DNA from: Astragalus membranaceus
Taxonomy: Eukaryota; Streptophyta; Magnoliopsida; Fabales; Fabaceae
Direction of reading: 5' to 3'
NCBI GenBank assembly: GCA_039519185.1
Contig: CM076854.1
Coordinates: 147,112,997-147,176,996 of the forward strand
DNA length: 64,000 nucleotides
Shown here: positions 42,718-51,995 of the stretch, in pieces
How the letters are laid out: each line of letters starts with the position of its first letter
Position numbering within the stretch: position 1 is the stretch's first letter
Notes under the pieces: model-generated
The model's input: only the letters and a program-made list of their open reading frames with translations
Told to the model about the DNA's origin: nothing
Databases searched by the model: none
Made by a program: the position numbers and the translations under genes

Positions 42718-44073
42718 TTACTCTTGCGCTATTTTAACTTCTTGCAACATTGGCTTATATTTCTTTAAATACTTGCCATTTATTCGCAAAATTCGACTAT
42801 CAGCGCCTAATTCCTCGACTTCATAGGCACCATTAGAAAAAACCTGTGTAATTCGAAATGGTCCTTCCCAATTTGGTGACCATTTGCCTAAGACTCTATC
42901 TTTTTTATCCATAGGCAAAACAACTTTCCAAACTAAGTCTCCCAAGGCAAACGTTTTCAACTTAACCCTTCTATTGTAGGCTTTGGCTATTCTCTCTTTT
43001 TGCCTTGTAAGGACATCTAATGCAGCTAATCTTTCTTCATCTAAATCAATTAATTCATCTAACATCATATTCCAATAATAATCTGATGGAATCTCATATT
43101 GCCTTTGAATCCTAGCTGATTGTAGATGAATTTCAACTGGCAACACTGCATCATGCCCAAACGTAAGTCTAAATGGAGTAGCATTAATAGACTCTCTAGG
43201 GGAATTTCGACAAGCCCATAAAACTTGGTCAAGAGTCTTGTGCCAATTTCTTGGTTTTTGTCCAATATGCTTTTTTATCAAGTTAATGAAGATTTTATTG
43301 GCTGCTTCCACTTGACCATTGGCTTGTGCATAATATGGTGTCGAACTTAATAACTTAAAACCTGTTTCAGAGGCAAATTCCAAAATCCTTCGACCAGTAA
43401 AAACTGAGCCTTGATCTGTGGTAATGGTTTCTGGAATCCCAAACCTATATAGAATATGGTTTTGAATAAAATTCATAACTGCCTCTTGGTCAACATTGGC
43501 TAAGGGAATAGCTTCGACCCACTTGGTAAAGTAATCTATGCCTACTAATATATAGCGGTGGCCTTTTGACGAAGTTGGTCTAACCTCACCAATTATGTCT
43601 AAAACCCAACCTCTAAATGGCCAGGGTTTAATTATTGAATGCAATTCATTTGCGGTCACATGTTGAACTCCTGCGTGCCTTTGGCATTCTTGACAACCCT
43701 TAGCAAACTCTATACAGTCTTTCAGCATAGTTGGCCAATACATACCTTGTCGAAACAAGAGCCATTTCATCTTGTGACCTGCTTGATGTGAGCCACAAGC
43801 ACCACTATGAGTATTGGATATTGCCAAATAAATTTCATTTTCACTTAGGCATTTAAGCAAAACTACTTCTGGAGTCTTTTTGAACAATTCATTTCCAACA
43901 ATCATGTAGCTTAAGGCTCTATACTTGGTTTTTCGACTAGTTGCTCCTGTTGGATTTTCCAAGTATTCGACAATTTGTTTTCGCCAATCATCATTCGACA
44001 TATTGTCAATGGCAAAAATTTCAAAATTTTCAATTTCAGTTGGAATTTCAATTTCAGTTGGAGGTGACACCAC
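42718..44073 (-). CDS. Tat element 2 integrase
   Basis: 451 codons in one frame. Zinc-binding residues are His89, His96, Cys127 and Cys130. The catalytic core has Asp159 (GWVLDIIGE), Asp220 (TITTDQGSVF) and Glu256 (QVEAANK), D-D35-E spacing. The C-terminal domain reads ALGDLVWKVVLPMDKKDRVL, GKWSPNWEGPFRITQVF and YEVEELGADSRILRINGKYL, the GPF/Y module of gypsy integrases. It joins viral cDNA to chromosomal DNA. It looks intact, but its link to upstream pol is broken by a 13-base C run at 44088-44100. Confidence 0.88.
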   Translation of the reverse strand: MVSPPTEIEIPTEIENFEIFAIDNMSNDDWRKQIVEYLENPTGATSRKTKYRALSYMIVGNELFKKTPEVVLLKCLSENEIYLAISNTHSGACGSHQAGHKMKWLLFRQGMYWPTMLKDCIEFAKGCQECQRHAGVQHVTANELHSIIKPWPFRGWVLDIIGEVRPTSSKGHRYILVGIDYFTKWVEAIPLANVDQEAVMNFIQNHILYRFGIPETITTDQGSVFTGRRILEFASETGFKLLSSTPYYAQANGQVEAANKIFINLIKKHIGQKPRNWHKTLDQVLWACRNSPRESINATPFRLTFGHDAVLPVEIHLQSARIQRQYEIPSDYYWNMMLDELIDLDEERLAALDVLTRQKERIAKAYNRRVKLKTFALGDLVWKVVLPMDKKDRVLGKWSPNWEGPFRITQVFSNGAYEVEELGADSRILRINGKYLKKYKPMLQEVKIAQE

Positions 44074-44894
44074 TTCTGACTTGTCTGCCCCCCCCCCCCC
44101 AGTTTTGGCATTGACAATTGTGTGTTGGAACTCTCTGTCGAAAAGAGCTTCTCTTTTATTTCTATCAACTCTTGCAATTTTTCTTTAGAAACTCTGTAGC
44201 CTGAAGCAATCTGTGCCAACTCATTTGCCTCTTGGTTATCAATTCTAGGCACATGTTTAATGTCAACATGAGTGAAACGTTTTAACATTGCATTGGCAGT
44301 AATAAAGTACTTTATTAAGTGTTCTTTGATGAACTTGTACTCATTTGGTAATTGTTTCACAACCAGTTCAGAGTCACCTATAATTTCAACGGCTTTTGCC
44401 CCCAACTCTAGCAGCATTTTAAGTCCTGCTATCAAGGCTTCATATTCAGCCTCATTATTGGAGCAATTTTCTTCGATTTTCAACTTAAATTTTGTTGGTA
44501 GCTTTGTTGGAGATATTATGAGTACTCCAATTCCTGTACCATTTTTATGGCTTGACCCATCGAAGTACAACCTCCAGGGTTGAACATCCACAAAGCTTAA
44601 CGTTGCTTCGACCAAAGAGTGGTCTACAATGAAGTCAGCAACAACCTGGCCTTTAACAGCTCTCAAAGGCTGGTATGTGAGTGAATATTCAGATAAGGCT
44701 AAAGCCCATTTTCCAATTCGACTATGTAAAATTGGTTTTGACAGCATATGTTTAATTGTATCATAATGCGAATAAACATACACATCAACAGGCTTAATGT
44801 ACTGCTTCAATTTTGTACATGAAAAATACAAACATAGGCATAGTTTCTCAATTGGATGATATCTCGTTTCTGCATCATTCAATAGTCTACTAAG
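43911..44894 (-). pseudogene. Tat element 2 RNase H domains
   Basis: Reads from the insertion point: LSRLLNDAETRYHPIEKLCL, the end of the first RNase H, then a tether and the archaeal-type RNase H (PWRLYFDGSSHKNGTGIGVL, SNNEAEYEALIAGLKMLLEL, IIGDSELVVKQL, KHVPRIDNQEANELAQIASG) with conserved Asp-Glu-Asp. The frame diverges from integrase at the G13/C13 homopolymer (44088-44100), beyond which it reads out of frame to 43911. Confidence 0.85.
44088..44100. repeat. C13 homopolymer in pol
   Basis: Thirteen consecutive C on the plus strand (G13 on the coding strand) at the boundary between the RNase H and integrase frames. Slippage here explains the frameshift. It could also be a sequencing length error. 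Confidence 0.85.
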
Positions 44895-44899
44895 ATAAT

Positions 44900-45174
44900 T
44901 GTTACCAAGTGGCTTCAGTCTCAAGAGGGGGGTGAATTGAGATTTAAAAACTTTTCAGATCTTTCGAAAATTTCCGCGCAGGTTAAGTGGAAGCGAAGGA
45001 ATTAGAATATAAAGCAGTAAAGCGGTATAACAATAAAGCAGGAAAGCAGTAAAGCACGCAGAGATTTATCCTGATTCGGTCACCTCTTAGTGACCTACGT
45101 CCAGTCCTCACACCCTTGTGAGATTTTCCACTAACCAAAACAACAAGGCTTACAGGTGCCTTGGAAAACCTTTA
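44900..45174 (-). repeat. Sirevirus B 3' LTR, outer part
   Basis: End of the minus-strand 3' LTR up to the insertion of Sirevirus A. Relative to the other LTR copy it lacks about 40 bp after CTTTCGAAAA. It ends with CTTTA (45170-45174), duplicated at 50906-50910. Confidence 0.88.
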
Positions 45175-45524
45175 TGTGGATACCTTGTATTGCAGGTAAA
45201 CTAATATTGCAGGATATGTTTTGATGATGAAAAAGACAAAGCCAAGTTGATGGCCAAAGGAATGAGAGTGTCAAAGCAAAGCTGATAAAAAGTATCATAT
45301 ATTCAAAAGTCACAATCCAAGTCAACCAAGCTCAAAGTATTGAAGATTCAAGTTTAAGGGTAGTCCTTAAATATAAGGGTAATCCTTAGGGTTTGGGTGT
45401 GTCTTAGGAATTGTGTAAGCTCTTTCGAAGGTCAGCTCGTATCTCAAAGTCTCACACACTCACAAGTTTTTCAAAGATGCATGCATACTTACGTAAACAT
45501 ACCTATCATCTTTAAAACATAAAA

Positions 45525-45874
45525 ATCGATTTCATCTTGCATATACATTCATCAAAATCGATTTTCAGGCCAATCAGAAAAGGAAGAATCGATTTTCACT
45601 TCATGTATTTTCAGTGCATAAATCGATTCCTGAGCCAAACTTTTTTAAAGGAAGAATCGATTCTCACTCTTTTGCACTTAACTGAGAATCGATTCCTACA
45701 TGTCTCAGGCAAGCTGAGAATCGATTCATACAAATTTTCACTAAGTACAGAATCGATTCCTAGCCCTCCATGGTTCTCAAGAATCGATTGTCCCTATTTT
45801 TCAAACAAGTCAAAATCGATTTCTCACTTAAATGAATCGATTCCTAGATCCAATGCGTTCAACAAAGAATCGAT
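45525..45874. repeat. 12-copy ATCGAT palindrome array, ~32-bp phased
   Basis: ATCGAT, usually within GAATCGATTC or AAATCGATTT, starts at 45525, 45557, 45588, 45622, 45656, 45688, 45720, 45752, 45783, 45815, 45836 and 45869. Spacing is 31-34 bp except one of 21. It lies upstream of the TATA box, i.e. in U3. Equivalent arrays occur in the three other Sirevirus LTR copies. The chance frame 45537-45896 simply reads through it. Confidence 0.95.
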
Positions 45875-45915
45875 TCCTACATTATTTTCAACGTAAACTT
45901 GATTTTCTCATAGCC

Positions 45916-45923
45916 TATAAATA
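45916..45923 (+). promoter_or_regulatory. TATA box of Sirevirus A 5' LTR
   Basis: CCTATAAATAGGC about 45 bp after the palindrome array. Conserved in the other LTR copies (TATAAATAGG, or its complement in Sirevirus B). Likely core promoter; the leader would start shortly after. Confidence 0.75.
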
Positions 45924-46155
45924 GGCACTACATTACGTTCATTTTCACACAACCCATTTCACGAATCAGAAAACTTTTGAGAAAACTCTTTACGCTTTTA
46001 CTTTTGCTCGTCACGCACCGCTGGTCCGTCTGAGCTGATCTGTTGCTAAGAGTTAGTTGGGGTTGCATTCTTCAAGTTGTAATATCTGCCTTCATTAGAG
46101 GTATTTCTGTCTTTACAATTGTTTATTATTAAATTGTTGTGTTTTGTTCTAGGGA

Positions 46156-46289
46156 GTGGGGTATCTCTCTAGGGTAGCTGCATGTACTAGGAAGTGGGGT
46201 ATCTTTCTAGGGCAGTTGATTGTAACAGGGGTGGGGTATCTCTTGTTATTGTATTGTTAGATTTGAGGGCTCTCCATAGGTGGGGTATC
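46156..46289 (+). repeat. four GTGGGGTATC repeats in R/U5
   Basis: The 10-mer occurs at 46156, 46194, 46231 and 46280, the first two followed by TCT-TCTAGGG. It lies downstream of the TATA box and is conserved in the 3' LTR and, inverted, in Sirevirus B (GATACCCCAC near 50933, 50985, 51020 and 51059). Confidence 0.9.
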
Positions 46290-46623
46290 CTAGGAGGAGA
46301 GTGCCTGAGTCTGTAAAGGTTTTCCAAGGCACCTGTAAGCCTTGTTGTTTTGGTTAGTGGAAAATCTCACAAGGGTGTGAGGACTGGACGTAGGTCACTA
46401 GGAGGTGACCGAACCAGGATAAATCTCTGCGTGCTTTGCTGCTTTCCTGCTTTACTGTTATACCGCTTTACTGCTTTATATTCTAATTCCTTCGCTTCCA
46501 CTTAACCTGCGCGAAAATTGATCTAAGTCTTTGAAAAGGGGAAAAAACGGTTTTGAAAGATCTGAAAAGTTTTTAAATCTCAATTCACCTCCCCTCTTGA
46601 GACTGAAGCCACTTGGTAACAAG

Positions 46624-46635
46624 TGGTATCAGAGC
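46624..46635 (+). promoter_or_regulatory. primer-binding site of Sirevirus A
   Basis: TGGTATCAGAGC two bases after the 5' LTR, complementary to the 3' end of initiator-methionine tRNA, the standard copia primer. Confidence 0.9.
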
Positions 46636-46673
46636 TAGACTCTTGTATAAAGGGCCTAGCAGCTTCAAGAGAA

Positions 46674-47477
46674 ATGGCTTCAGGTTGGTCTACGCAAGAG
46701 GGTGCATCTCTTTTCCGTCCTCCGGGATTCAACGGAGAAGACTATGCATATTGGAAAGAAAGAATGAGAATTTTTATTGAAGGGGTAGACTTAGATGTTT
46801 GGGATGCTGTGGAAAAAGGACCTTTCGTCCCCACACACATAGTAGATGGTATTCTTACAATAAAAAGTAGAAATGAATGGTCTGATGATGAGAAAAGAAA
46901 AGTGCAACTTAATTTACGTGCTAAAAATATTATTACTTCTGCTTTGAGTGCTGATGAATTTTTTCGAGTTTCAAACTGTAAATCTGCCCAAGAAATGTGG
47001 GATAATCTTCAAGTTACTCATGAGGGTACAAGTGAAGTGAAAAGGGCAAGAATAAATACTCTTACCAGAGAGTACGAATTGTTTAGAATGAATACAGGTG
47101 AAACAATATCAGAGATGCAGAAAAGGTTCACTCACATAGTGAACAAATTGGGTTCATTAGGAAAATCATTTCCTCCCGAAGACTTGATCAACAAAGTGCT
47201 AAGATGCCTAAACAGAGAATGGCAACCAAAGGTGACTGCAATAACTGAGTCAAGAAACTTGACTACCATGACTCTCGCCACCCTGTTTGGGAAACTACTA
47301 GAGCACGAGTTAGAGCTCACTCGCCTAGCAGAGCATGAAGGAAAAGACAAGAAGAACAAAAACTTAGCTCTCAAAGCTTCCAGTTCAAGCTCATCCGACG
47401 ATAGTGATGATTCGGAAGATGAAGATGAAGACGAGGAGAAAATGGAACTAATGGTTAGTAAATTCAAAAGTTCATGA
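46674..47477 (+). CDS. Sirevirus A gag, first part
   Basis: ATG at 46674 (MASGWSTQEGASLFRPPGFN) just after the leader. The product has the UBN2-type gag fold: YAYWKERMRIFIEGVDLDVW, SALSADEFFRVSNCKSAQEM, WDNLQVTHEGTSEVKRARIN and EMQKRFTHIVNKLGSLGKSF. A Ser/Asp/Glu-rich segment ends the frame with FKSS. The continuation with both zinc knuckles is in the next frame (47474 on). The relative in Sirevirus B reads FKRLMKGNNYPRKNFKS here, so the shift is a recent small indel. It would form the particle shell. Confidence 0.85.
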   Translation: MASGWSTQEGASLFRPPGFNGEDYAYWKERMRIFIEGVDLDVWDAVEKGPFVPTHIVDGILTIKSRNEWSDDEKRKVQLNLRAKNIITSALSADEFFRVSNCKSAQEMWDNLQVTHEGTSEVKRARINTLTREYELFRMNTGETISEMQKRFTHIVNKLGSLGKSFPPEDLINKVLRCLNREWQPKVTAITESRNLTTMTLATLFGKLLEHELELTRLAEHEGKDKKNKNLALKASSSSSSDDSDDSEDEDEDEEKMELMVSKFKSS

Positions 47478-48301
47478 GAAGGGAAAGATCTCTCAAAAAG
47501 AATTCTCCAACCAAAAGAGGCTCAAGCAAAGAAAACTTCTCAAGTCCTCCAACTTGCTACGAATGTGGTAAATCCGGACACCTGACGATGAAGTGCCCGA
47601 ACTTAGAAAGAAAATTGTCAAAGTTCAAGAAAAAGCCGTCCAAAGGAAACAATGGTAGAAAAGCCTACATAGCTTGGGAAGACAATGACATGAACTCAAC
47701 AGATAACTCAGAAAGTGAAAAAGGTCAAGTTGCTCTCATGGCCGACCACGACAGCGAAAGTGAAACTGAGGTATATTCTAACTCTGAATCTTTACAATAT
47801 GCCTATGATGAATTATATGAAGCATTTACTGAATTGCATGATAAATCCTTAAAACTAGCTAAAGCATTAGATAAATCTAAGAAAGTTATCACTCATCTTG
47901 AAAATGCTGTTACTGCTTTAACTAAAGAAAAGTCAGAGCTTAGAAAAGAAAATGATAGCCTTGCATGCTTTAAAGAAAATTATACTTGTGATAAATGTGT
48001 TGAATCTGAAAAGAAAATTCATGAACTGGAATGGACTGTTGGGAAATTGTCTAGTTTACAAAATGTGCATCATAGATTCCCTAGAAACAAACCCATAGAA
48101 AGGCATGTTCATTATAAACCAAAATTTTCCACTAGACCTTATATTACATGTTATTACTGTGGTAAACCTGGACATACTGCTTCCGTTTGCAGAGCAAGAG
48201 GTAATCAAACTATGAGAAAGGTATGGATTCCCAAAGGAACCATACCAAACACTAACCCACAAGGACCCAAAGAGATTTGGGTACCGAGAACCTTGTTTTA
48301 G
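47474..48301 (+). CDS. Sirevirus A gag, second part (knuckles and coiled coil)
   Basis: Continues gag in another frame. First zinc knuckle CYECGKSGHLTMKC, a basic linker, an acidic stretch, then a coiled coil (YDELYEAFTELHDKSLKLAK, ALDKSKKVITHLENAVTALT) and a second knuckle CYYCGKPGHTASVC. It ends PQGPKEIWVPRTLF at a stop. An extended gag with a coiled coil is a feature of Sireviruses. The stop is followed by TTTGCAGG, a possible splice acceptor also present in Sirevirus B. Confidence 0.83.
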   Translation: MRRERSLKKNSPTKRGSSKENFSSPPTCYECGKSGHLTMKCPNLERKLSKFKKKPSKGNNGRKAYIAWEDNDMNSTDNSESEKGQVALMADHDSESETEVYSNSESLQYAYDELYEAFTELHDKSLKLAKALDKSKKVITHLENAVTALTKEKSELRKENDSLACFKENYTCDKCVESEKKIHELEWTVGKLSSLQNVHHRFPRNKPIERHVHYKPKFSTRPYITCYYCGKPGHTASVCRARGNQTMRKVWIPKGTIPNTNPQGPKEIWVPRTLF

Positions 48302-49474
48302 ATCTTTGCAGGTATGCTTCAAGGTATGGGGGCAGATTGATACCTTGACAGCAAAGACTCGAAGCGCATGAACGGAGACGCAATAAAGTTCTTAACACTC
48401 ACCCCCGGAAAAAGCCGTCATGTGACTTGTGATAAATAGAGGAAGAATCACCGGTAAAGGTCAGATTGGTTAAAATTTTTATTCACCTCTATTTTGAAAA
48501 TGTGCTTAAGAATAGTTTTTTAAGTCAAATATGTGACTAGTGAAACAGAGACTAATTTCATGCATCATTAAGAACAATATCTATAAGGCATGATTAGAAT
48601 AATAGGAATCAACAAAAGTATTCTGGTCAACCCTCTAGGACTGATCATATAGAAATTATACATCACCTTCTTAGAGGTTATGGTTAGAAAGGCAATAATG
48701 TGATTGAGTTAGTTGAATCGTCAAAATCAGCTAGTTGATATTTTCACAAATCCATTGCAAAAGAAAACTCGGTTCTTCACTTATTCAAATGAGATTTCAA
48801 TTAAATGTTTTTCAAAGTGATTTTTTTTTAAAGAAATGTGAATTTAAATGGTGACTTGTGAATTTCTGTGTGCTCCAAAAGTGTTTTTCTAAGCAGTTGA
48901 AGTATTACCTTTTTCTTGAAATCTATTTTCTCCTGTCATTGACAATTGTTAGCTCTGGTATTAAGTTTCAGAATTCATACTCACAATCGTTGTTTACCTA
49001 AAACAATTTTTTTTCCAAAAACTCTACTCCCCACCTTCTAGCTGCCGTCACCAACTCTCAAAAACTAAGCAGCATGAAACGTGCGAAGGCTAAACAACTG
49101 CTTCACAGATTTTTGAGACTCATAACTAGCTTTTACCTGTGTTTGATAAAATATTCTCTTCATGGTCTCATAAATGTTTTTCTTCAAGTTTTGATGATCA
49201 CTTATAAAACTGCAATGGTTCTTTTACCTTGTCAAATAGCCGTGACATTCGGTTCGCAAACTCTATCTTACGTTGACCCTCTTTGATCATGACAAAAAGA
49301 GGGAGAGAAATATAGGGTTGCATATGAGCATATAGAACTTGCATATTATGCATCTAGTCAATAAAACAGGGGGAGCATCGTGATAGGGGGAGTATCATAT
49401 ATACGTTATCTGTTTGAACTAACCTCCCACCTTGAGATGAGTTAATGTTTTGTCATCATCAAAAAGGGGGAGAA
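48302..49474 (+). pseudogene. collapsed Sirevirus A pol and 3' region
   Basis: Remains of protease (TLTP..KS.HVT and RGRITGKGQIG context near 48390-48470) are followed at once by the very end of RNase H (IEI.HHLLRGYG to LVDIFTNPLQKKTRFF-like, 48650-48780). Integrase and RT are therefore deleted. The rest is a non-coding 3' region with purine tracts AGGGGGAGC (about 49370), AGGGGGAGT (about 49385) and AAAAAGGGGGAG (49461-49472). A 70-codon frame at 49074 is unassigned. Confidence 0.75.
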
Positions 49475-50905
49475 TGTGGATACCTTGTATTGCAGGTAAA
49501 CTAATATTGCAGGATATGTTTTGATGATGAAAAAGACAAAGCCAAGTTGATGGCCAAAGGAATGAGAGTGTCAAAGCAAAGCTGATAAAAAGTATCATAT
49601 ATTCAAAAGTCACAATCCAAGTCAACCAAGCTCAAAGTATTGAAGATTCAAGTTTAAGGGTAGTCCTTAGGGTTTGAGTGTGTCTTAGGAATTGTGTAAG
49701 CTCTTTCGAAGGTCAGCTCGTATCTCAAAGTCTCACACACTCACAAGTTTTTCAAAGATGCATGCATACTTACGTAAACATACCTATCATCTTTAAAACA
49801 TAAAAATCGATTTCATCTTTCATATACATTCATCAAAATCGATTTTCAGGCCAATCAGAAAAGGAAGAATCGATTTTCACTTCATGTATTTTTAGTGCAT
49901 AAATCGATTCCTGAGCCAAACTTTTTTAAAGGAAGAATCGATTCCCACTCTTTTGCACTTAACTGAGAATCGATTCCTACATGTCTCAGGCAAGCTGAGA
50001 ATCGATTCATACAAATTTTCACTAAGTACAGAATCGATCCTAGCTCTCTATGGTTCTCAAGAATCGATTGTCCCTATTTTTCAAACAAGTCAAAATCGAT
50101 TTCTCACTTAAATGAATCGATTCCTAGATCCAACGCTTTCAACAAAGAATCGATTCCTACATTATTTTCAACGTAAACTTGATTTTCTCATAGCCTATAA
50201 ATAGGCACTGCATTACGTTCATTTTCACACAACCCATTTCACGAATCAGAAAACTTTTGAGAAAACTCTTTACGCTTTTACTTTTGCTCGTCACGCACCG
50301 CTGGTCCGTCTGAGCTGATCTGTTGCTAAGAGTTAGTTGGGGTTGCATTCTTCAAGTTGTAATATCTGCCTTCATTAGAGGTATTTCTGTCTTTACAATT
50401 GTTTATTATTTAATTGTCTTGTTTTGTTCTAGGGAGTGGGGTATCTCTCTAGGGTAGCTGCATGTACTAGGAAGTGGGGTATCTTTTTAGGGCAGTTGAT
50501 TGTAACAGGGGTGGGGTATCTCTTGTTATTGTATTGTTAGATTTGAGGGCTCTCCATAGGTGGGGTATCCTAGGAGGAGAGTGCCTGAGTCTGTAAAGGT
50601 TTTCCAAGGCACCTGTAAGCCTTGTTGTTTTGGTTAGTGGAAAATCTCACAAGGGTGTGAGGACTGGACGTAGGTCACTAGGAGGTGACCGAACCACGAT
50701 AAATCTCTGCGTGCTTTACTGCTTTCCTGCTCTACTGTTATACCGCTTTACTGCTTTATATTCTAATTCCTTCGCTTCCACTTAACCTGCGCGAAAATTG
50801 ATCTAAGTCATTGAAAAGTGGAAAAAACGGTTTTGAAAGATCTGAAAAGTTTTTAAATCTCAATTCACCCCCCACCCCTCTTGAGACTGAAGCCACTTGG
50901 TAACA
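49475..50905 (+). repeat. Sirevirus A 3' LTR
   Basis: 1431 bp, TGTGGATACC...GGTAACA, preceded by a polypurine tract. It carries the same ATCGAT array (about 49806-50154; one site mutated to ATCGATCC near 50033), TATA box and GTGGGGTATC repeats. Confidence 0.92.
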
Positions 50906-50910
50906 CTTTA

Positions 50911-51995
50911 CAGACTCAGGCACTCTCCTCCTAGGATACCCCACCTATGGAGAGCTCTCAAATCTAATATAACAATAACAAGAGATACCCCACCCCTGTT
51001 ACAATCAGCTGCCCCAGAAAGATACCCCACTTCCTAGTACAAACAGCTACCCTAGAGAGATACCCCACTCCCTAGTACAGATCACAAACAATTAAATAAT
51101 AAACAATTGTAAAGACAGAAATACCTCTAATGAAGGCAGATATTACAACTTGAAGAATGCAACCCCAACTAACTCTTAGCAACAGATCAGCTCAGACGGA
51201 CCAACGGTGCGTGACGAGCAAAAGTAAAAGCGTGAAGAGTTTTTCTTAAAAAGTTTTCTGATCGTGAAATGGGTTGTTGTGAAAATGAACGTGAAGCACT
51301 GCCTATTTATAGGCTATGAAAAAAATCAAGTTTACGTTAAAACTAGTGTAGGAATCGATTCTTTGTTGAAAGCATTTGATCTAGAAATCGATTTATTTAA
51401 GTGAGGAATCGATTTTGATTTGTTTGAAAAATAAAGACAATCGATTCTTGAGAACCATGGAGGGCTAAGAATCGATTCTGTGCTTAGTGAAAACTTGTAT
51501 GAATCGATTCTCAGCTTGCCTGAGACATGTAGGAATCGATTCTTAGTTAAGTGCAAAAGAGTGGGAATCGATTCTTCCTTTAAAAGAGTTTGGCTCAGGA
51601 ATCGATTTATGCATTGAGAATACATGAAGTGAAAATCGATTCTTCCTTATCTGATTGGCCTGAAAATCGATTTTGATGAACTTATATGTAAGATAAAATC
51701 GATTTTTATGTTTTAAAGATGATAAGTATGTTTACGTAAGTATGCATGCATCTTTGAAAAACTTGTGAGTGTGTGAGACTTTGAGATACGAGCTGACCTT
51801 CGAAAGAGCTTACACTTTTTCCTAAGACACACCCAAACCCTAAGGACTACCCTTATATTTAAGGACTACCCTTAAACTTGAATCTTCAATTCTTGAGCTT
51901 ATTTGTCTTGGGTTGTGACTTTGGTGTTTAGTCACTTTTGTTAACTTTTGGCCATCAGCTTTACCTTTGTCTTTTTCATCATCAAAACATATTCT
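50911..51995 (-). repeat. Sirevirus B 3' LTR, inner part
   Basis: Continues the LTR interrupted at 45174. It contains the inverted ATCGAT array (51354-51703) and TATA complement. It lacks the terminal ~38 bp present in the other LTR (ATTAGTTTACCTGC...GGTATCCACA): sequence diverges after CATATTCT, so a deletion removed the LTR edge together with the polypurine tract and pol. Confidence 0.88.
51354..51703. repeat. ATCGAT array in Sirevirus B 3' LTR
   Basis: Twelve sites at 51354, 51387, 51408, 51440, 51471, 51503, 51535, 51567, 51601, 51635, 51666 and 51698: the mirror image of the array at 45525-45874, including the single 21-bp interval. Confidence 0.95.

Larger units (their letters stand above)
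40837..44899 (-). mobile_element. Tat-lineage gypsy element 2, 3' half
   Basis: Minus strand: RNase H, archaeal-type RNase H, integrase, a spacer with an antisense ORF, polypurine tract and 3' LTR. Its pol resumes at 62872: the Sirevirus insertion 44900-62871 with duplication ATAAT (44895-44899, 62872-62876) splits the sequence coding for RAIYYLSRLL. Host copy of the four-element nest. Confidence 0.88.
45175..46621 (+). repeat. Sirevirus A 5' LTR
   Basis: 1447 bp, TGTGGATACC...GGTAACA. It holds the ATCGAT array (45525-45874), a TATA box (45916) and four GTGGGGTATC repeats. Differs from the 3' LTR by a 16-17 bp indel near 45365 and scattered substitutions. Confidence 0.92.
45175..50905 (+). 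mobile_element. Sirevirus A (Ty1/copia), pol-deleted
   Basis: Complete ends with target duplication CTTTA (45170-45174 and 50906-50910). LTRs are 45175-46621 and 49475-50905. It contains a PBS, intact-looking gag frames, a collapsed pol of about 500 bp and a 3' region with repeated purine-rich GGGGGAG tracts, including CATCATCAAAAAGGGGGAG before the 3' LTR, a Sirevirus hallmark. It sits in an LTR of its own relative, Sirevirus B. Confidence 0.92.

Noticed and set aside
44900..44924. N-terminal residues of the long minus-strand frame starting at 44924
   Set aside because: These codons lie in the inserted Sirevirus LTR; the Tat pol sequence begins only at the duplication (44899).
45525..45874. 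Regular short repeats with spacers, CRISPR-like at first sight
   Set aside because: The repeat is only a 6-10 bp palindrome, spacing belongs to a plant retrotransposon U3 region, the same array occurs in four LTRs, and there are no cas genes.
45537..45896. 119-codon frame across a Sirevirus LTR (and 97-codon frames at 51332-51625 and 62171-62464)
   Set aside because: They only read through the ATCGAT array in U3, upstream of the promoter. No start context or family; LTR structure explains the sequence.
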